A DNA stretch of 53,273 nt, taken from the NCBI RefSeq assembly GCF_000292245.2, contig NZ_ALPT02000028.1, positions 1 through 53,273 of the forward strand, in the 5' to 3' direction. Position numbers and translations under genes: made by a program. Origin of the DNA: Alkalihalobacillus alcalophilus ATCC 27647 = CGMCC 1.3604. GTDB taxonomy: Bacteria; Bacillota; Bacilli; Bacillales; Bacillaceae_D. The notes under the pieces were generated by a model. That model made no database searches. It was not told the DNA's origin and saw nothing but the letters and a program-made list of their open reading frames with translations. Below are positions 8,259-16,837 of the stretch, piece by piece. Within the stretch, counting starts at the first letter, position 1, and each line of letters opens with the position of its first letter.

Positions 8259-9236
8259 TTATGAATTAGTTGCTTCTCCTCCATTCACATGAAGAACCTG
8301 ACCAGTGACAAAACTAGCGTCGTCTGAAGCAAGATATACATAAGTCGGGGCCAATTCAAATGGTTGTGCCATTCGTTCCATTGGGTTTAATGAGCCAAAG
8401 GTGGCAACTTGATCAGCTGTGAAACTAGCAGGAATTAAAGGGGTCCAAATCCGTCCTGGGGCTACTGCATTCACTCTAATTCCCTTTTTAATCACATTCT
8501 TAGCTAGAGCTCTAGTAAATCCAACAATCGCTCCCTTTGTAGCTGTATAGTCAATCATTTGTTCTTCTCCATTGTACGTCACAACGGATGTCGTTCCAAT
8601 AATCGAACTGCCAGGTTTCATATACGGCAAGGCTGCTCTTGTCGTATAAAAGTGAGAATAAATATTCACTTTAAATGTATCATCAAACTGTTCATCCGTA
8701 ATATCCGTTAAATCCTTTTGTTGAAATTGAATGCCGACATTATTCACGAGAATATCTAAACGATTCCACTTTTTAATCGTCTCTTCAACAATCGCCACAT
8801 TTTGCTTTTTCTCCCTAACATCACCAGGCAATAATAGACATTGCCTACCTAGCTCTTCAATTCTTTTTTTCGTTCGATTAGCATCATCATGTTCATCTAA
8901 ATAAGATATCGCAATATCTGCTCCCTCTTTCGCATAAGCAATAGCGGCAGCGGCTCCAATCCCACTATCTCCACCAGTAATTAAAGCAACCTTATCCTTT
9001 AATTTTCCACTCCCTTTATAATGAGGATTTTCTAAAATCGGTAAAGGCACCATTAATGCATCTACACCAGGCTGCCTTAATTGCCTTTGTTCAGGTGCAC
9101 TAACTGGTATTTCTTCATACCGAGTGATTTTACCGTAATTACGGTAAAGCGGATAAGGAGTAGAGCGCATCGTTTCTAAAAATTTTCTCTGTAATTCCTT
9201 AATCTTTTGCAGTTGTTCCTGTTCATCTTTTGACAC
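8259..9236 (-). CDS. SDR-family oxidoreductase with N-terminal extension (YhxD-like)
   Basis: This 325-residue short-chain dehydrogenase has a Rossmann nucleotide motif TGGDSGIG at about 88-94, the NNVG structural motif near 165-168 and the catalytic set Ser217, Tyr230 and Lys234 (YTATK). About 80 extra residues before the fold (with LMVPLPILENPHYKGSGKLKDKVALITGG at the junction) mark it as the larger bacterial group related to B. subtilis YhxD/YhdF, usually stress-induced and of unknown substrate. The GTG at 9236 is chosen because GAGGAGGG lies five bases upstream; the frame is open for 19 further codons but without a ribosome binding site. It is followed by a small co-directional gene. Confidence 0.88.
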   Translation of the reverse strand: MSKDEQEQLQKIKELQRKFLETMRSTPYPLYRNYGKITRYEEIPVSAPEQRQLRQPGVDALMVPLPILENPHYKGSGKLKDKVALITGGDSGIGAAAAIAYAKEGADIAISYLDEHDDANRTKKRIEELGRQCLLLPGDVREKKQNVAIVEETIKKWNRLDILVNNVGIQFQQKDLTDITDEQFDDTFKVNIYSHFYTTRAALPYMKPGSSIIGTTSVVTYNGEEQMIDYTATKGAIVGFTRALAKNVIKKGIRVNAVAPGRIWTPLIPASFTADQVATFGSLNPMERMAQPFELAPTYVYLASDDASFVTGQVLHVNGGEATNS

Positions 9237-9431
9237 ATAATCCCTCCTCAATTTAACTTCTATGCTATGTATATGAGTCTTGAAATGATTCATGCAAAAC
9301 CCAAAAACCCCTACACTAGCATAGCCAGTATAAGGGTCAATCTATATAATCAATTCGTCAAGGTGAATTTCTTGTTAACCTAAACGAATTGTTTGAACAA
9401 AACGGGGATTTGAATTGAACAGCTCATCTTT

Positions 9432-9620
9432 TTAGTTCCAGCTATTCACTTCTTTTTCTGCCTCTTCTTTGGACTTACCGTATCTTTCTTGAATTTTCCC
9501 AATTAACTTATCCTTGTCTCCATCCACTTGTTGTAAATCATCATCTGTTAATTTCCCCCACGTTTTCTTCGCTTCACCTTTCATTTGATTCCATTTGCCT
9601 TTCCATTTCACTTGTTCCAT
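9432..9620 (-). CDS. CsbD-family general stress protein
   Basis: This 62-residue, Lys/Glu-rich protein contains WKGKWNQMKGEAKKTWGKLTDDDL and a GKIQERYGKSKEEAEKEV tail, the hallmark of CsbD-like proteins. These are small, abundant, largely helical proteins controlled by the general stress sigma factor in Bacillus; their molecular function is unknown. The ATG follows GAGGAGGAGAAACAA. A sigma-B type promoter (GTTTGA-13-AGGTAA, 9671-9695) lies about 50 bases upstream, in agreement with the family's usual control. Confidence 0.9.
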   Translation of the reverse strand: MEQVKWKGKWNQMKGEAKKTWGKLTDDDLQQVDGDKDKLIGKIQERYGKSKEEAEKEVNSWN

Positions 9621-9670
9621 TTGTTTCTCCTCCTCTAAAGTAAAATTCTTATCGTTGCTTACTCTTGCAA

Positions 9671-9695
9671 TTACCTTTATCCATTACCTTCAAAC
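9671..9695 (-). promoter_or_regulatory. Candidate sigma-B promoter of the CsbD-like gene
   Basis: On the minus strand GTTTGA (9690-9695) and AGGTAA (9671-9676) are 13 bases apart, resembling the GTTTAA-N12-15-GGGTAA sigma-B consensus. The context (CsbD-family gene) supports it. Confidence 0.55.
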
Positions 9696-9766
9696 ACAAA
9701 ATCGCTTTTTTTCATCATTTATCAAAATCAGCGGTAATTTTACGTAACAGCGCGCAATATCAATCC

Positions 9767-9815
9767 AACAAAAAGGCTCCTAAAAGTTGATTAGCCAACT
9801 TTTTAAGAGCCTTTT
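9767..9815 (-). terminator. Terminator after thiT
   Basis: A long interrupted stem (AAAGGCTC..AAAAGTTG with CAACTTTT..GAGCCTTT, 9772-9815) followed by TTTTT on the minus strand lies directly after the thiT stop codon. Confidence 0.85.
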
Positions 9816-9817
9816 CC

Positions 9818-10363
9818 TTATATCTTTTTCACATTAAAGAACTGTGGATAGCTTTTTACAAAGACAATTAAAACAGCTAAAGTGATCAACATTTGCGGAA
9901 CAAGGTAGGAGGCATTATAAAAAGCCGAATAGGCTAAATCATTCCATCCATCAGGCGTAAATTCCGAAAACCAAATAACACCTGAAGCAAAATGGGATAA
10001 AAAGCGTAAAAGCGTTGCAAATATCACACCAATAATAAGCGTAGTCACTTTAGGCACTTGACCTTTTTTCACAAAGAGAGCAGCAAAACCAAGTAATAAA
10101 AATGGAACTGGATAATCTAAAAGGAGTTGAATAGGATGAACAACATACGGACTAATTAATAAATCAACAAGGCCTGTAATCAAACCAGTTAATACCCCAA
10201 CTTTCCAGCCACGACGAAAGGCGATAATAAATAATGGAATCATTTCTAAGGAGATCGAGCCTCCATTTGGCCAAAAAGCATTAATCTTTACTAAACTTAA
10301 TAACGTTGCGAGCCCTGCAATAACTGCTACCTCAATCATAATTACTAAACGTTCTCTTTCCAA
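9818..10363 (-). CDS. thiT: Thiamine ECF transporter S component ThiT (YuaJ)
   Basis: This protein of about 181 residues has six hydrophobic helices and ThiT family motifs: WPNGGSISLEMIPLFIIAFRRGWK near the N-terminus, LTGLITGLVDLL, and YNASYLVPQ near the end. It is the substrate-binding membrane subunit of an energy-coupling-factor importer and works with the shared EcfAA'T module encoded elsewhere. A TPP riboswitch directly upstream (10458-10543) gives strong support for thiamine. The start is taken as the TTG at 10363, ten bases after GAGGGG and in line with the family N-terminus; the in-frame GTG at 10393 lies within the regulatory stem. Confidence 0.92.
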   Translation of the reverse strand: MERERLVIMIEVAVIAGLATLLSLVKINAFWPNGGSISLEMIPLFIIAFRRGWKVGVLTGLITGLVDLLISPYVVHPIQLLLDYPVPFLLLGFAALFVKKGQVPKVTTLIIGVIFATLLRFLSHFASGVIWFSEFTPDGWNDLAYSAFYNASYLVPQMLITLAVLIVFVKSYPQFFNVKKI

Positions 10364-10370
10364 ACGAAAA

Positions 10371-10403
10371 ACATCCCCTCTATGCGTAACCACAGGGGAA
10401 TGT
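10371..10403 (-). promoter_or_regulatory. Stem sequestering the thiT ribosome binding site
   Basis: On the RNA, ACATTCCCCT (10394-10403) can pair, with one bulge, with AGGGGATGT (10371-10379), which contains the GAGGGG Shine-Dalgarno sequence. This is a likely expression platform for the upstream TPP aptamer, acting on translation and not on termination. Confidence 0.5.
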
Positions 10404-10457
10404 CATCCGTTGCACAATATGAACACACTACATCCATATTATCCAAAACCGTAAACA

Positions 10458-10543
10458 CCACTTCCCTACGCTAGTTTTACCTAGATCAGGTTCCAAGAGT
10501 TAAGGTTATTACCTCTCTCAGTCAAATGACACCCCTAGTGGTT
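10458..10543 (-). promoter_or_regulatory. TPP riboswitch (THI element)
   Basis: The minus strand reads through the conserved aptamer blocks: CTAGGGGTG, CTGAGA, AACCTGATCTAGGTAAAAC and AGCGTAGGGAAG, with closing arms CCACTAG/..GTGG. The order and spacing are those of the thiamine pyrophosphate aptamer. It precedes thiT. Confidence 0.96.
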
Positions 10544-10602
10544 ATCTAATTATTTTTTCCATTGTAACATAAGTATTATCTATGCGATAGACTATTTTCT
10601 TA

Positions 10603-12501
10603 TTAATCGGTTTCAAACTCCTCAACTAATAACGATAACTCTTCCCATCTCTCCATCGCTTTTTCTAATTCATCGTTAAGCTGCTTTTGTTCAGTAAGAA
10701 GCTTTTCAATCATCGTAAAGTCACTTCCAGCTGCTGCAATTTCTTCTTCAATACTTTCAAGCTTCTCTTCTAAGCTTGAAATCTTTTCTTCAATCGTTTC
10801 CCAATCCTTTTGTTCCTTATAAGAAAGTTTCTTTTTCTTTTGAGGTCTTGATGAAGTTGATTGAGCTTTCTCTACTTCTTGTTTATATAGCTGTTCTTGT
10901 TCCTTCTCCTGATTCACTTTTTCCAAATAATCACTATAGCTACCTTGGAAACGAGTTATTGCTCCTTTTCCATTAAAAACGAGCAAATGATGGGCCACCC
11001 GATCGAGGAAATAACGATCGTGAGATACCGTCACAACTACACCTGGAAATTGTTCCAAATAATCTTCTAATACCGATAAGGTCTCTGTATCCAGATCGTT
11101 TGTTGGCTCATCCAAAAAGAGTACATTCGGTTCTGCCATTAACACCCGAAGTAAATATAGCCTTCTTTTCTCTCCACCTGATAAACGACGAATGTAAGTC
11201 CAATGCATCGAACGCGGGAACAAAAAGCGCTCGAGCATTTGCTCCGCTGTAATAACATCACCTGATTTTGTATAGACGATTTCAGCGATTTCCTTAATAT
11301 ATTCGATTACTTTTAAATCTCCATCAATTTCATGGTCTTCCTGTGTATAATAACCAAATTCGACCGTTTCTCCAACATGAACCTCACCTTTTACCGGTTG
11401 AATTCTTCCTGCCATAATGTTTAATAAGGATGACTTTCCGCTACCATTTGGCCCAATAATTCCAAGTCGTTCCCCTTTTACAAGCAAATAATCAAATGGA
11501 TAAAAGAGCTCTTTTCCTGAAAAAGAATGACTTACTCCCTTTAATTCAATTACATCATTACCGAGACGTTTGGAACCAATCGCAAAATCAAACTCTCTTG
11601 TTTCCTGTTTAAATTCTTGATCTTTTAAATCATGAACTCGGTCGATTCGAGCTTTTTGTTTCGTTGTCCTTGCTTTTGCTCCTCTTTGCAGCCAAGCTAA
11701 TTCTCTTCTTAATAAATTTTGGCGTTTGCTTTCCTGCTGTGTTTCTATTGCTTCTCTTTCTGCCTTTTTTTCAAGAAAAACTTCATAATTTCCTTGATAA
11801 CGGAAAAGTCGACCACGGTCCAACTCAAATATTTGGTTTGTTACTCTATTAAGAAAGTAACGATCATGTGTAATCACTATAAAAGAACCTTTATATTGAC
11901 CAAGAAATCCTTCTAACCATTCAATCGTTTCATTGTCCAAATGGTTTGTAGGTTCATCTAATAATAAAAGATCAACTGGATTAATAAGAGCCTTCGCAAT
12001 TGCCACTCTTTTTTTCTGACCACCGGATAACTCGGAAACTTTTTTTCCAAACTCTTTAATGCCCAGTTTGGTTAAAATCGTCTTTGCGACTGTATTCGCT
12101 TCCCATGCCTCTAACCTATCCATGTCTTGTTGAAGCTTCATTAATGTTTGCAGTTTTTTCTCATCATTTGATAACTCTAACTCAAATAATGCCTGCTCAT
12201 AACGGCGCATCGTCACCATCATAGGCGTTTCTCCATAATAAATTTGTTCTAGCACAGTTAGCTCCAAATCTAATTCTGGCTGTTGGGCTAAGTACTCAAC
12301 CTGAAAATCATTGGCATGAATAAATTCACCTTTATCAGCTTCTTCAATCCGTGCGATCGCTTTTAGAAGAGATGATTTTCCAGTTCCGTTAACCCCAATC
12401 AAACCGATTCGTTCTTTTTCATTAATGGAGAAATTAAGGTCTTGAAATAAGACCTTCTCTCCAAATGTTTTCGTTAAATGTTCTATTTGTAATAAACTCA
12501 T
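10603..12501 (-). CDS. yfmR: ABC-F family ATPase (Uup/YfmR-like)
   Basis: This 632-residue soluble protein has two ABC ATPase domains and no membrane segment. Domain 1 has Walker A GVNGTGKSS (about 38-46), signature LSGGQKKR and Walker B LLLLDEPTNHLD; domain 2 has GPNGSGKSS, LSGGEKRR and VLFLDEPTNDLD. Between them is the ABC-F linker (AWLQRGAKARTTKQKAR), and a C-terminal coiled coil of about 80 residues (YKEQKDWETIEEKISSLEEKLESIEEEI) follows. These features fit the Uup branch, B. subtilis YfmR, which acts at the ribosome to relieve stalling. The ATG at 12501 is preferred since AAGGAA lies seven bases before it. Confidence 0.9.
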   Translation of the reverse strand: MSLLQIEHLTKTFGEKVLFQDLNFSINEKERIGLIGVNGTGKSSLLKAIARIEEADKGEFIHANDFQVEYLAQQPELDLELTVLEQIYYGETPMMVTMRRYEQALFELELSNDEKKLQTLMKLQQDMDRLEAWEANTVAKTILTKLGIKEFGKKVSELSGGQKKRVAIAKALINPVDLLLLDEPTNHLDNETIEWLEGFLGQYKGSFIVITHDRYFLNRVTNQIFELDRGRLFRYQGNYEVFLEKKAEREAIETQQESKRQNLLRRELAWLQRGAKARTTKQKARIDRVHDLKDQEFKQETREFDFAIGSKRLGNDVIELKGVSHSFSGKELFYPFDYLLVKGERLGIIGPNGSGKSSLLNIMAGRIQPVKGEVHVGETVEFGYYTQEDHEIDGDLKVIEYIKEIAEIVYTKSGDVITAEQMLERFLFPRSMHWTYIRRLSGGEKRRLYLLRVLMAEPNVLFLDEPTNDLDTETLSVLEDYLEQFPGVVVTVSHDRYFLDRVAHHLLVFNGKGAITRFQGSYSDYLEKVNQEKEQEQLYKQEVEKAQSTSSRPQKKKKLSYKEQKDWETIEEKISSLEEKLESIEEEIAAAGSDFTMIEKLLTEQKQLNDELEKAMERWEELSLLVEEFETD

Positions 12502-12588
12502 TCTCATTCATTCCTTATCAATGCACTGGACTCATTTTCCTATGCCTATTTCTATCATTTATTGACGTCACCTATACCCAAAATCGTT

Positions 12589-13677
12589 TTATCTAAGTTC
12601 ATCTTTACGAAAATAATTAGGCGTAACAATTCTATTTTCATATTGTTGATGAAATATATGCGTCGTCGCCGGTGATATCGGCGGGATTAACCATGTCCAA
12701 TCACCTGTTACATCACGATTCAGCTGTGCTTCCTTCTCTTCAAACGTTTTAAATTGCTTGGCAGCTGTATGGTGATCTACAATGCTGACACCGGCTTTTT
12801 TATATGAATATAACACGGCTTTGTTTAACTCTATTAATGCCTCATCTCTCCACAAAGAGGACTCACGTTCTTGGTTTAATTGAAAGATTTTAGCGACTCG
12901 TCTTAACATATCGTAACGAAATGGGTCGGCAAAATTTCGGGCCGCAATTTCAGTCCCCATATACCAGCCATTAAACGGGGCAGCCGAATAACGAATCCCT
13001 CCTATTTCAAGTACCATATCCGAAATAATCGGGACAGCATACCACTTTAACTCAAGTTCAGCTACAAGTTCATTTGTCGGATGTTCGATATCTACCTCTT
13101 CAATCAAGTGTTCAGGAATAGTGCACCACCGAGGTTCTTCCTCTCCTATTTGGACGACAATTGGCAATAATTGAAAATCACTTCTAATGCCTTGCCACCC
13201 CAAGTCTAAACAAACTTTTGTAAATTCAATTGATGCCGGATCGCCGATTATACCATATTCTGTTTCAAAACCCGCATAACGAAACAATTGGTGATTAAGG
13301 ATTTTAATTTCAGGATGACTCGGGTGATTAGCTCGAAAAATCGTAATCGTTGGACGTATTTTCCCAGCATTCGTTGCATAGTGAATATGGTCAAATAATT
13401 CATCAAGAATATCAGAGGTTGTTTCAGCATGCCTTGCATCACGAACATGCATAGAATCCCAAAAGAGGCGACCAATACATTTATTACTATTACGCCAGGC
13501 CATTTTCGCACCATGACTTAACTCTTCGTATGTATGATGATAAGTACCTGTTTGTTCAATCTCTTCATGTACTTCATTTAATCTCCTCTTTAGTTCCTGC
13601 TCTGACTTTGCAAGTTCATAATAGCATGTTTCAACAAATTGCTTCGCTTCAATAAAAAGTTCTTCCTTTGAAAACAT
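12589..13677 (-). CDS. nos: Nitric oxide synthase oxygenase
   Basis: This 362-residue protein matches the bacterial NOS oxygenase domain with no reductase. It carries the heme-thiolate loop WRNSNKCIGR (Cys67) and the substrate segment FNGWYMGTEIAARN (Glu243 binding the arginine guanidinium). The C-terminal TGDWTWLIPPISPATTHIFH is the pterin and dimer region. It oxidises L-arginine to citrulline and NO using cellular reductases. In Bacillus it protects against oxidative stress, which fits the peroxidase gene just upstream on the same strand. The ATG at 13677 follows AGGAGGAGGATA; longer in-frame starts lack a ribosome binding site and would read through the peroxidase terminator. Confidence 0.96.
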   Translation of the reverse strand: MFSKEELFIEAKQFVETCYYELAKSEQELKRRLNEVHEEIEQTGTYHHTYEELSHGAKMAWRNSNKCIGRLFWDSMHVRDARHAETTSDILDELFDHIHYATNAGKIRPTITIFRANHPSHPEIKILNHQLFRYAGFETEYGIIGDPASIEFTKVCLDLGWQGIRSDFQLLPIVVQIGEEEPRWCTIPEHLIEEVDIEHPTNELVAELELKWYAVPIISDMVLEIGGIRYSAAPFNGWYMGTEIAARNFADPFRYDMLRRVAKIFQLNQERESSLWRDEALIELNKAVLYSYKKAGVSIVDHHTAAKQFKTFEEKEAQLNRDVTGDWTWLIPPISPATTHIFHQQYENRIVTPNYFRKDELR

Positions 13678-13714
13678 TATCCTCCTCCTAATCCCCACCA
13701 TAAATAGATTGATA

Positions 13715-13752
13715 CAAGAAAATAAGTGGTTCATTTTATAATAATGAACCAC
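13715..13752 (-). terminator. Hairpin terminator between the peroxidase gene and nos
   Basis: GTGGTTCATT (13726-13735) pairs with AATGAACCAC (13743-13752), followed on the minus strand by TTATTTTCTT. It separates the two genes, though partial read-through is possible. Confidence 0.7.
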
Positions 13753-13764
13753 AAAACCTACTGA

Positions 13765-14253
13765 TTACTTCTTTTCATTTAAAAGCTTTACGATGTCATC
13801 CTCTAATTTCTCTGGCACTGTTTGTGGGGAAAAACGCTCTACAACTTCCCCCTCTTGATTGACAAGAAATTTAGTGAAATTCCATTTTATTTCCGAACTT
13901 AAAATTCCTTTTTTCTCTTTTTTTAAATGTTTGTACAACGGATCGGCATCAGAGCCATTCACTTTAATTTTAGAAAATAAAGGGAATGTTACACCATGAT
14001 TTACTTTACAAACTTCTTCCATTTCATCATTTGATAATGGTTCTTGGTTCATAAACTGATTACTAGGAAAACCTAATACTACTAATCCTTCCTCTTTGTA
14101 TTTTTGATGAAGTTCCTCCAGTCCAGTAAACTGAGGAGTTAAACCACATTTTGTTGCCGTATTAACAATTAACAAAACATTGCCTTTATATTTTTCTAAT
14201 GACATCTCATTCCCTCTTGGTGTCTTCACTGAAAAATCGAATACATTCTTCAT
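13765..14253 (-). CDS. bsaA: Glutathione peroxidase-family thiol peroxidase (BsaA-like)
   Basis: This 162-residue thioredoxin-fold peroxidase has the family motifs NTATKCGLTPQ (peroxidatic Cys36), LGFPSNQF and WNFTKFLV. A Cys (EVCKVNHGVTFP) near residue 87 is the likely resolving Cys of the thioredoxin-dependent, non-selenium branch. It should reduce hydrogen or lipid peroxides in the cytoplasm with thioredoxin as donor. AAGGAGG lies six bases before the ATG at 14253. A TTG one codon earlier is less likely. It lies upstream of nos on the same strand, separated by a hairpin, which suggests a shared oxidative-stress neighbourhood. Confidence 0.92.
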   Translation of the reverse strand: MKNVFDFSVKTPRGNEMSLEKYKGNVLLIVNTATKCGLTPQFTGLEELHQKYKEEGLVVLGFPSNQFMNQEPLSNDEMEEVCKVNHGVTFPLFSKIKVNGSDADPLYKHLKKEKKGILSSEIKWNFTKFLVNQEGEVVERFSPQTVPEKLEDDIVKLLNEKK

Positions 14254-14377
14254 CAAAAACCTCCTTCATTATATCAGTCCTTTCTTTATTATACTAAGTA
14301 GCCTATTAATATTCGAGCATTACGCTTATTCATCATCGATTGTTTTAATTGGTTGGAAACGGGAATAGAGTAGTATA

Positions 14378-14414
14378 ACAAAAAAGACTTACCTTCTTTA
14401 ACGAAAGTAAGTCT
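14378..14414 (-). terminator. Terminator after cwlO
   Basis: AGACTTAC (14385-14392) and GTAAGTCT (14407-14414) form the stem, followed by TTTTTTG on the minus strand. Confidence 0.85.
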
Positions 14415-14428
14415 AAGTTCTTGTAAGA

Positions 14429-15679
14429 TTAATGTACTCGTACAACACGTCCGTTGAAAGTATTGTTCCAGTAACCACTTGACATGTCCGCAATCGCTAC
14501 ACCTGTTGAACTTTGTGCACCGATAAATTTATTATTTCCAAGGTAGATTCCAACGTGACCATCTGTTTTATAAGTGTTAAAGAAAACAAGGTCTCCAGGT
14601 TGTCTATCTCCAGCAGCAATTTGTTTACCAGCATATCTTAAACCATCTGTGCTTGAAGGAACACTGTAACCAGCTTGTCCCATTGCCCATGCGACAAAAG
14701 CTGAACAATCAAATCGACCTGCTGCAATATCAGAGGCAGAACGTCCACCACCAAATACATAGACAGAGTTTCCAATATATTTTCGACCAGCATCCATCGC
14801 AACTTGAATACTACCATTTCCGCTTGAAACAGGAGCTGGTGATGAAGAAGCCGATGCTGATGAAGATGAATCTGATGATGTCGTTGAAGTCGAAGCTGAA
14901 GTTAAAGATACAGTTGCCGAACGATCAACTACTTCATTTTGACGTGCTTCGATATTAGCCGCTTCAGAAGCTAGTTCACTATCTTTCGCTTGTAAACTAT
15001 TTCTTTCCTCTTTTGCTAATTTCACTTTATCTTGTACTTCTGCTTTTAACACTTCATTTTGTTCTTGTTGTTCTAAAATGTGATGCTTCATACCATCTAG
15101 TTCAACTTTTTTATCTTGAAGTTCTTCTAATTTAGTTGCAACCTCTGCACGTGCTTCTTCGACTTTGGCTTGGTCTGCTTCTAAACTTTCAATCATCGTG
15201 TTATCAGCCTCAGCAATTTTTGTTACAGCTACAACACGGTCAATAAAATTACTAAAACTAGTAGAACCGAAAACAACTTCTAAGAAATTAGAATTCGAAC
15301 CACCATTTTGATGATAAGTGACAGCACGTTGTTTTAACAGTTCAAAACGAGCTTCAATTTGCTCTTCTAAAACCTTAATCTCTTCTTCAAGAGTCTCAAT
15401 TTCAGCTTCTGTAACCGCAATGTCTTCTTCAGTTTCATCAATCATCTTCTGGTTGTCAATGATCGCCTGCTCCACTCGAGCAATTTGTTCATTAATTTGC
15501 TGAATTTCTTTTTCTAAAGTTGTTAACTCTTCGTCTTGCTTGGCAATCTCACTTTGAATGGTATCACGCTCTGACTTAATACGGTCTAAATCTGCATTTG
15601 CTGATGCAGTTGGTGCAAATAGACTTGTTAAACCTAGAGCAAACACTGTACCCAAAATTAAATGCTTCTGCTTACGCAT
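14429..15679 (-). CDS. cwlO: CwlO-type peptidoglycan DL-endopeptidase (coiled coil plus NlpC/P60)
   Basis: This 416-residue exported protein has a signal peptide (cleavage near TASANA, residues 24-29), two long coiled-coil blocks (about 29-118 and 155-255) around a conserved hinge RAVTYHQNGGSNSNFLEVVFGS, a Ser/Ala-rich linker (258-290) and a C-terminal NlpC/P60 domain with FDCSAF (Cys325) and DGHVGIY (His375). This is the arrangement of CwlO (YvcE), which cleaves D-Glu-meso-DAP bonds for cell elongation under FtsEX control. A WalR-type box lies 330 bp upstream, fitting WalRK control known for cwlO. The long leader (15680-16000) may also be regulatory. GTAGGGG precedes the ATG. Confidence 0.93.
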   Translation of the reverse strand: MRKQKHLILGTVFALGLTSLFAPTASANADLDRIKSERDTIQSEIAKQDEELTTLEKEIQQINEQIARVEQAIIDNQKMIDETEEDIAVTEAEIETLEEEIKVLEEQIEARFELLKQRAVTYHQNGGSNSNFLEVVFGSTSFSNFIDRVVAVTKIAEADNTMIESLEADQAKVEEARAEVATKLEELQDKKVELDGMKHHILEQQEQNEVLKAEVQDKVKLAKEERNSLQAKDSELASEAANIEARQNEVVDRSATVSLTSASTSTTSSDSSSSASASSSPAPVSSGNGSIQVAMDAGRKYIGNSVYVFGGGRSASDIAAGRFDCSAFVAWAMGQAGYSVPSSTDGLRYAGKQIAAGDRQPGDLVFFNTYKTDGHVGIYLGNNKFIGAQSSTGVAIADMSSGYWNNTFNGRVVRVH

Positions 15680-16054
15680 AAATTCCCCTACCTTCAGTAA
15701 TAGTTAATATTAATCGTTTTTATATAAGGTTAACGACGTACTTTTATGTATAACGACAAAAAACTTATAAATCTATTTATTTTCTTTCACGATTTGAAGT
15801 ATATCATCAAAAAATGACAAAGACATGTTAGTAGTATTACAATTATATTTCCGTTGTTACAAAAAGAGCTTGTTTTGTAATATAAAATAAAGCTAACTTC
15901 CGTTTGATATTCCTATAAAACACTTCGTTCATTAGAAAAAAGTGTGATTTAACCCCTTTTTTCACTTTATCCTCTTAAACTACTAGTTCCTTTTTAAAAG
16001 TTTAATATTACAGAAATATTACAAAGAGGTCACTAGTGTAACCTTTTCTGTTAC
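15680..16054 (-). other. Long upstream region of cwlO
   Basis: This 375-bp gap has no credible gene. It is very AT-rich, holds a WalR-type box at its far end and several TTACAA/TTGTAA segments. The inverted TGTAAC-N7-GTTACA at 16038-16056 (plus strand) is one. B. subtilis cwlO has a long, unstable leader; a similar leader here is an inference. Confidence 0.5.
16007..16023 (-). promoter_or_regulatory. WalR-type box upstream of cwlO
   Basis: On the minus strand this reads TGTAAT-ATTTC-TGTAAT, an exact fit to the WalR (YycF) direct repeat TGTWAH-N5-TGTWAH. It is 328 bp from the cwlO start, which is far, so an intervening long leader would be needed. Confidence 0.6.
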
Positions 16055-16097
16055 AAAAAAAAAGACTCACTGTCCTTTTTTTATGACAGCAAGTCTT
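16054..16097 (-). terminator. Terminator of the trehalose operon after treR
   Basis: AAGACTTGCTGTCAT pairs with GGACAGTGAGTCTT (16061-16097), followed by a run of nine T on the minus strand, right after the treR stop codon. Confidence 0.88.
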
Positions 16098-16102
16098 CGA
16101 AG

Positions 16103-16816
16103 TTATTTAATTCGACGAGCAAAATCGACAAATCGAAACTTATCTGTTCGATGACGCGATTCCGTATATTGGAATAAACTAGCGTCTTCTAGATATACAA
16201 GACTTCTTACGACAACGATATTCGAAAATCCTTCAAGATCAAGCAAATTTTTATCCTCTTCTGTTACATCCTCTACTGTAATTTCCTTTTTCGCAAAGCT
16301 AATCGCCAATCCTAATTCATTTTCTACATATTGATAAATCGAATGCTCACATTGTTCCTTTGTTATCGTAGGAACATGACTCTTCAGCAAAAAGTCTTTA
16401 TCAAGGATAATATTTTCACCATCAATTTGGCGGACACGAATAATTTCCCATACGCGGTCATTTTGATTAAATACTCCATCCAACAATGGTTCAATAATTG
16501 GTTTATCATGTAACGAAATCACTTCTGTTTTCGACTTATTCCCAATTGATTTAGCTAATTCTTTGAAGCTCACAAGCCCAGTGACAGGAAATTGGATTTT
16601 CGGATTATTTAAAACGAGTGAGCCTTTACCTTGAATCTTTTGAATATACCCGTGTTCTGACAAGAGCTTTAACGCCTTTCGAATCGTTTCTCTTGAGGCC
16701 TGAAAGCTTTCCACTAGTTCGTGTTCTGAAGGCAAATAATCATTTTTTTGATAGAAGCCTTGCTGTATATCGTTTTTTAAATGTTCATAAATAAGTTTAA
16801 ATTTATTTCGCTTCAC
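16103..16816 (-). CDS. treR: Trehalose operon repressor TreR (GntR family)
   Basis: This regulator of about 237 residues has an N-terminal winged helix-turn-helix of GntR type (YLPSEHELVESFQASRETIRKALKLLSEHGYIQKIQGKGSLVL, residues 27-70) and a UTRA effector domain to the end (TESRHRTDKFRFVDFARR). It is third in treP-treA-treR, the same order as in B. subtilis, where TreR binds trehalose-6-phosphate and releases the operator. Two matching palindromes (TTGTATATACAA) lie upstream of treP. Start: GTG at 16816, seven bases after AAAGGTG; a TTG one codon earlier is possible. It starts 21 bases after the treA stop codon. Confidence 0.93.
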   Translation of the reverse strand: MKRNKFKLIYEHLKNDIQQGFYQKNDYLPSEHELVESFQASRETIRKALKLLSEHGYIQKIQGKGSLVLNNPKIQFPVTGLVSFKELAKSIGNKSKTEVISLHDKPIIEPLLDGVFNQNDRVWEIIRVRQIDGENIILDKDFLLKSHVPTITKEQCEHSIYQYVENELGLAISFAKKEITVEDVTEEDKNLLDLEGFSNIVVVRSLVYLEDASLFQYTESRHRTDKFRFVDFARRIK

Positions 16817-16837
16817 CAAGATTCACCTTTTCTACCT

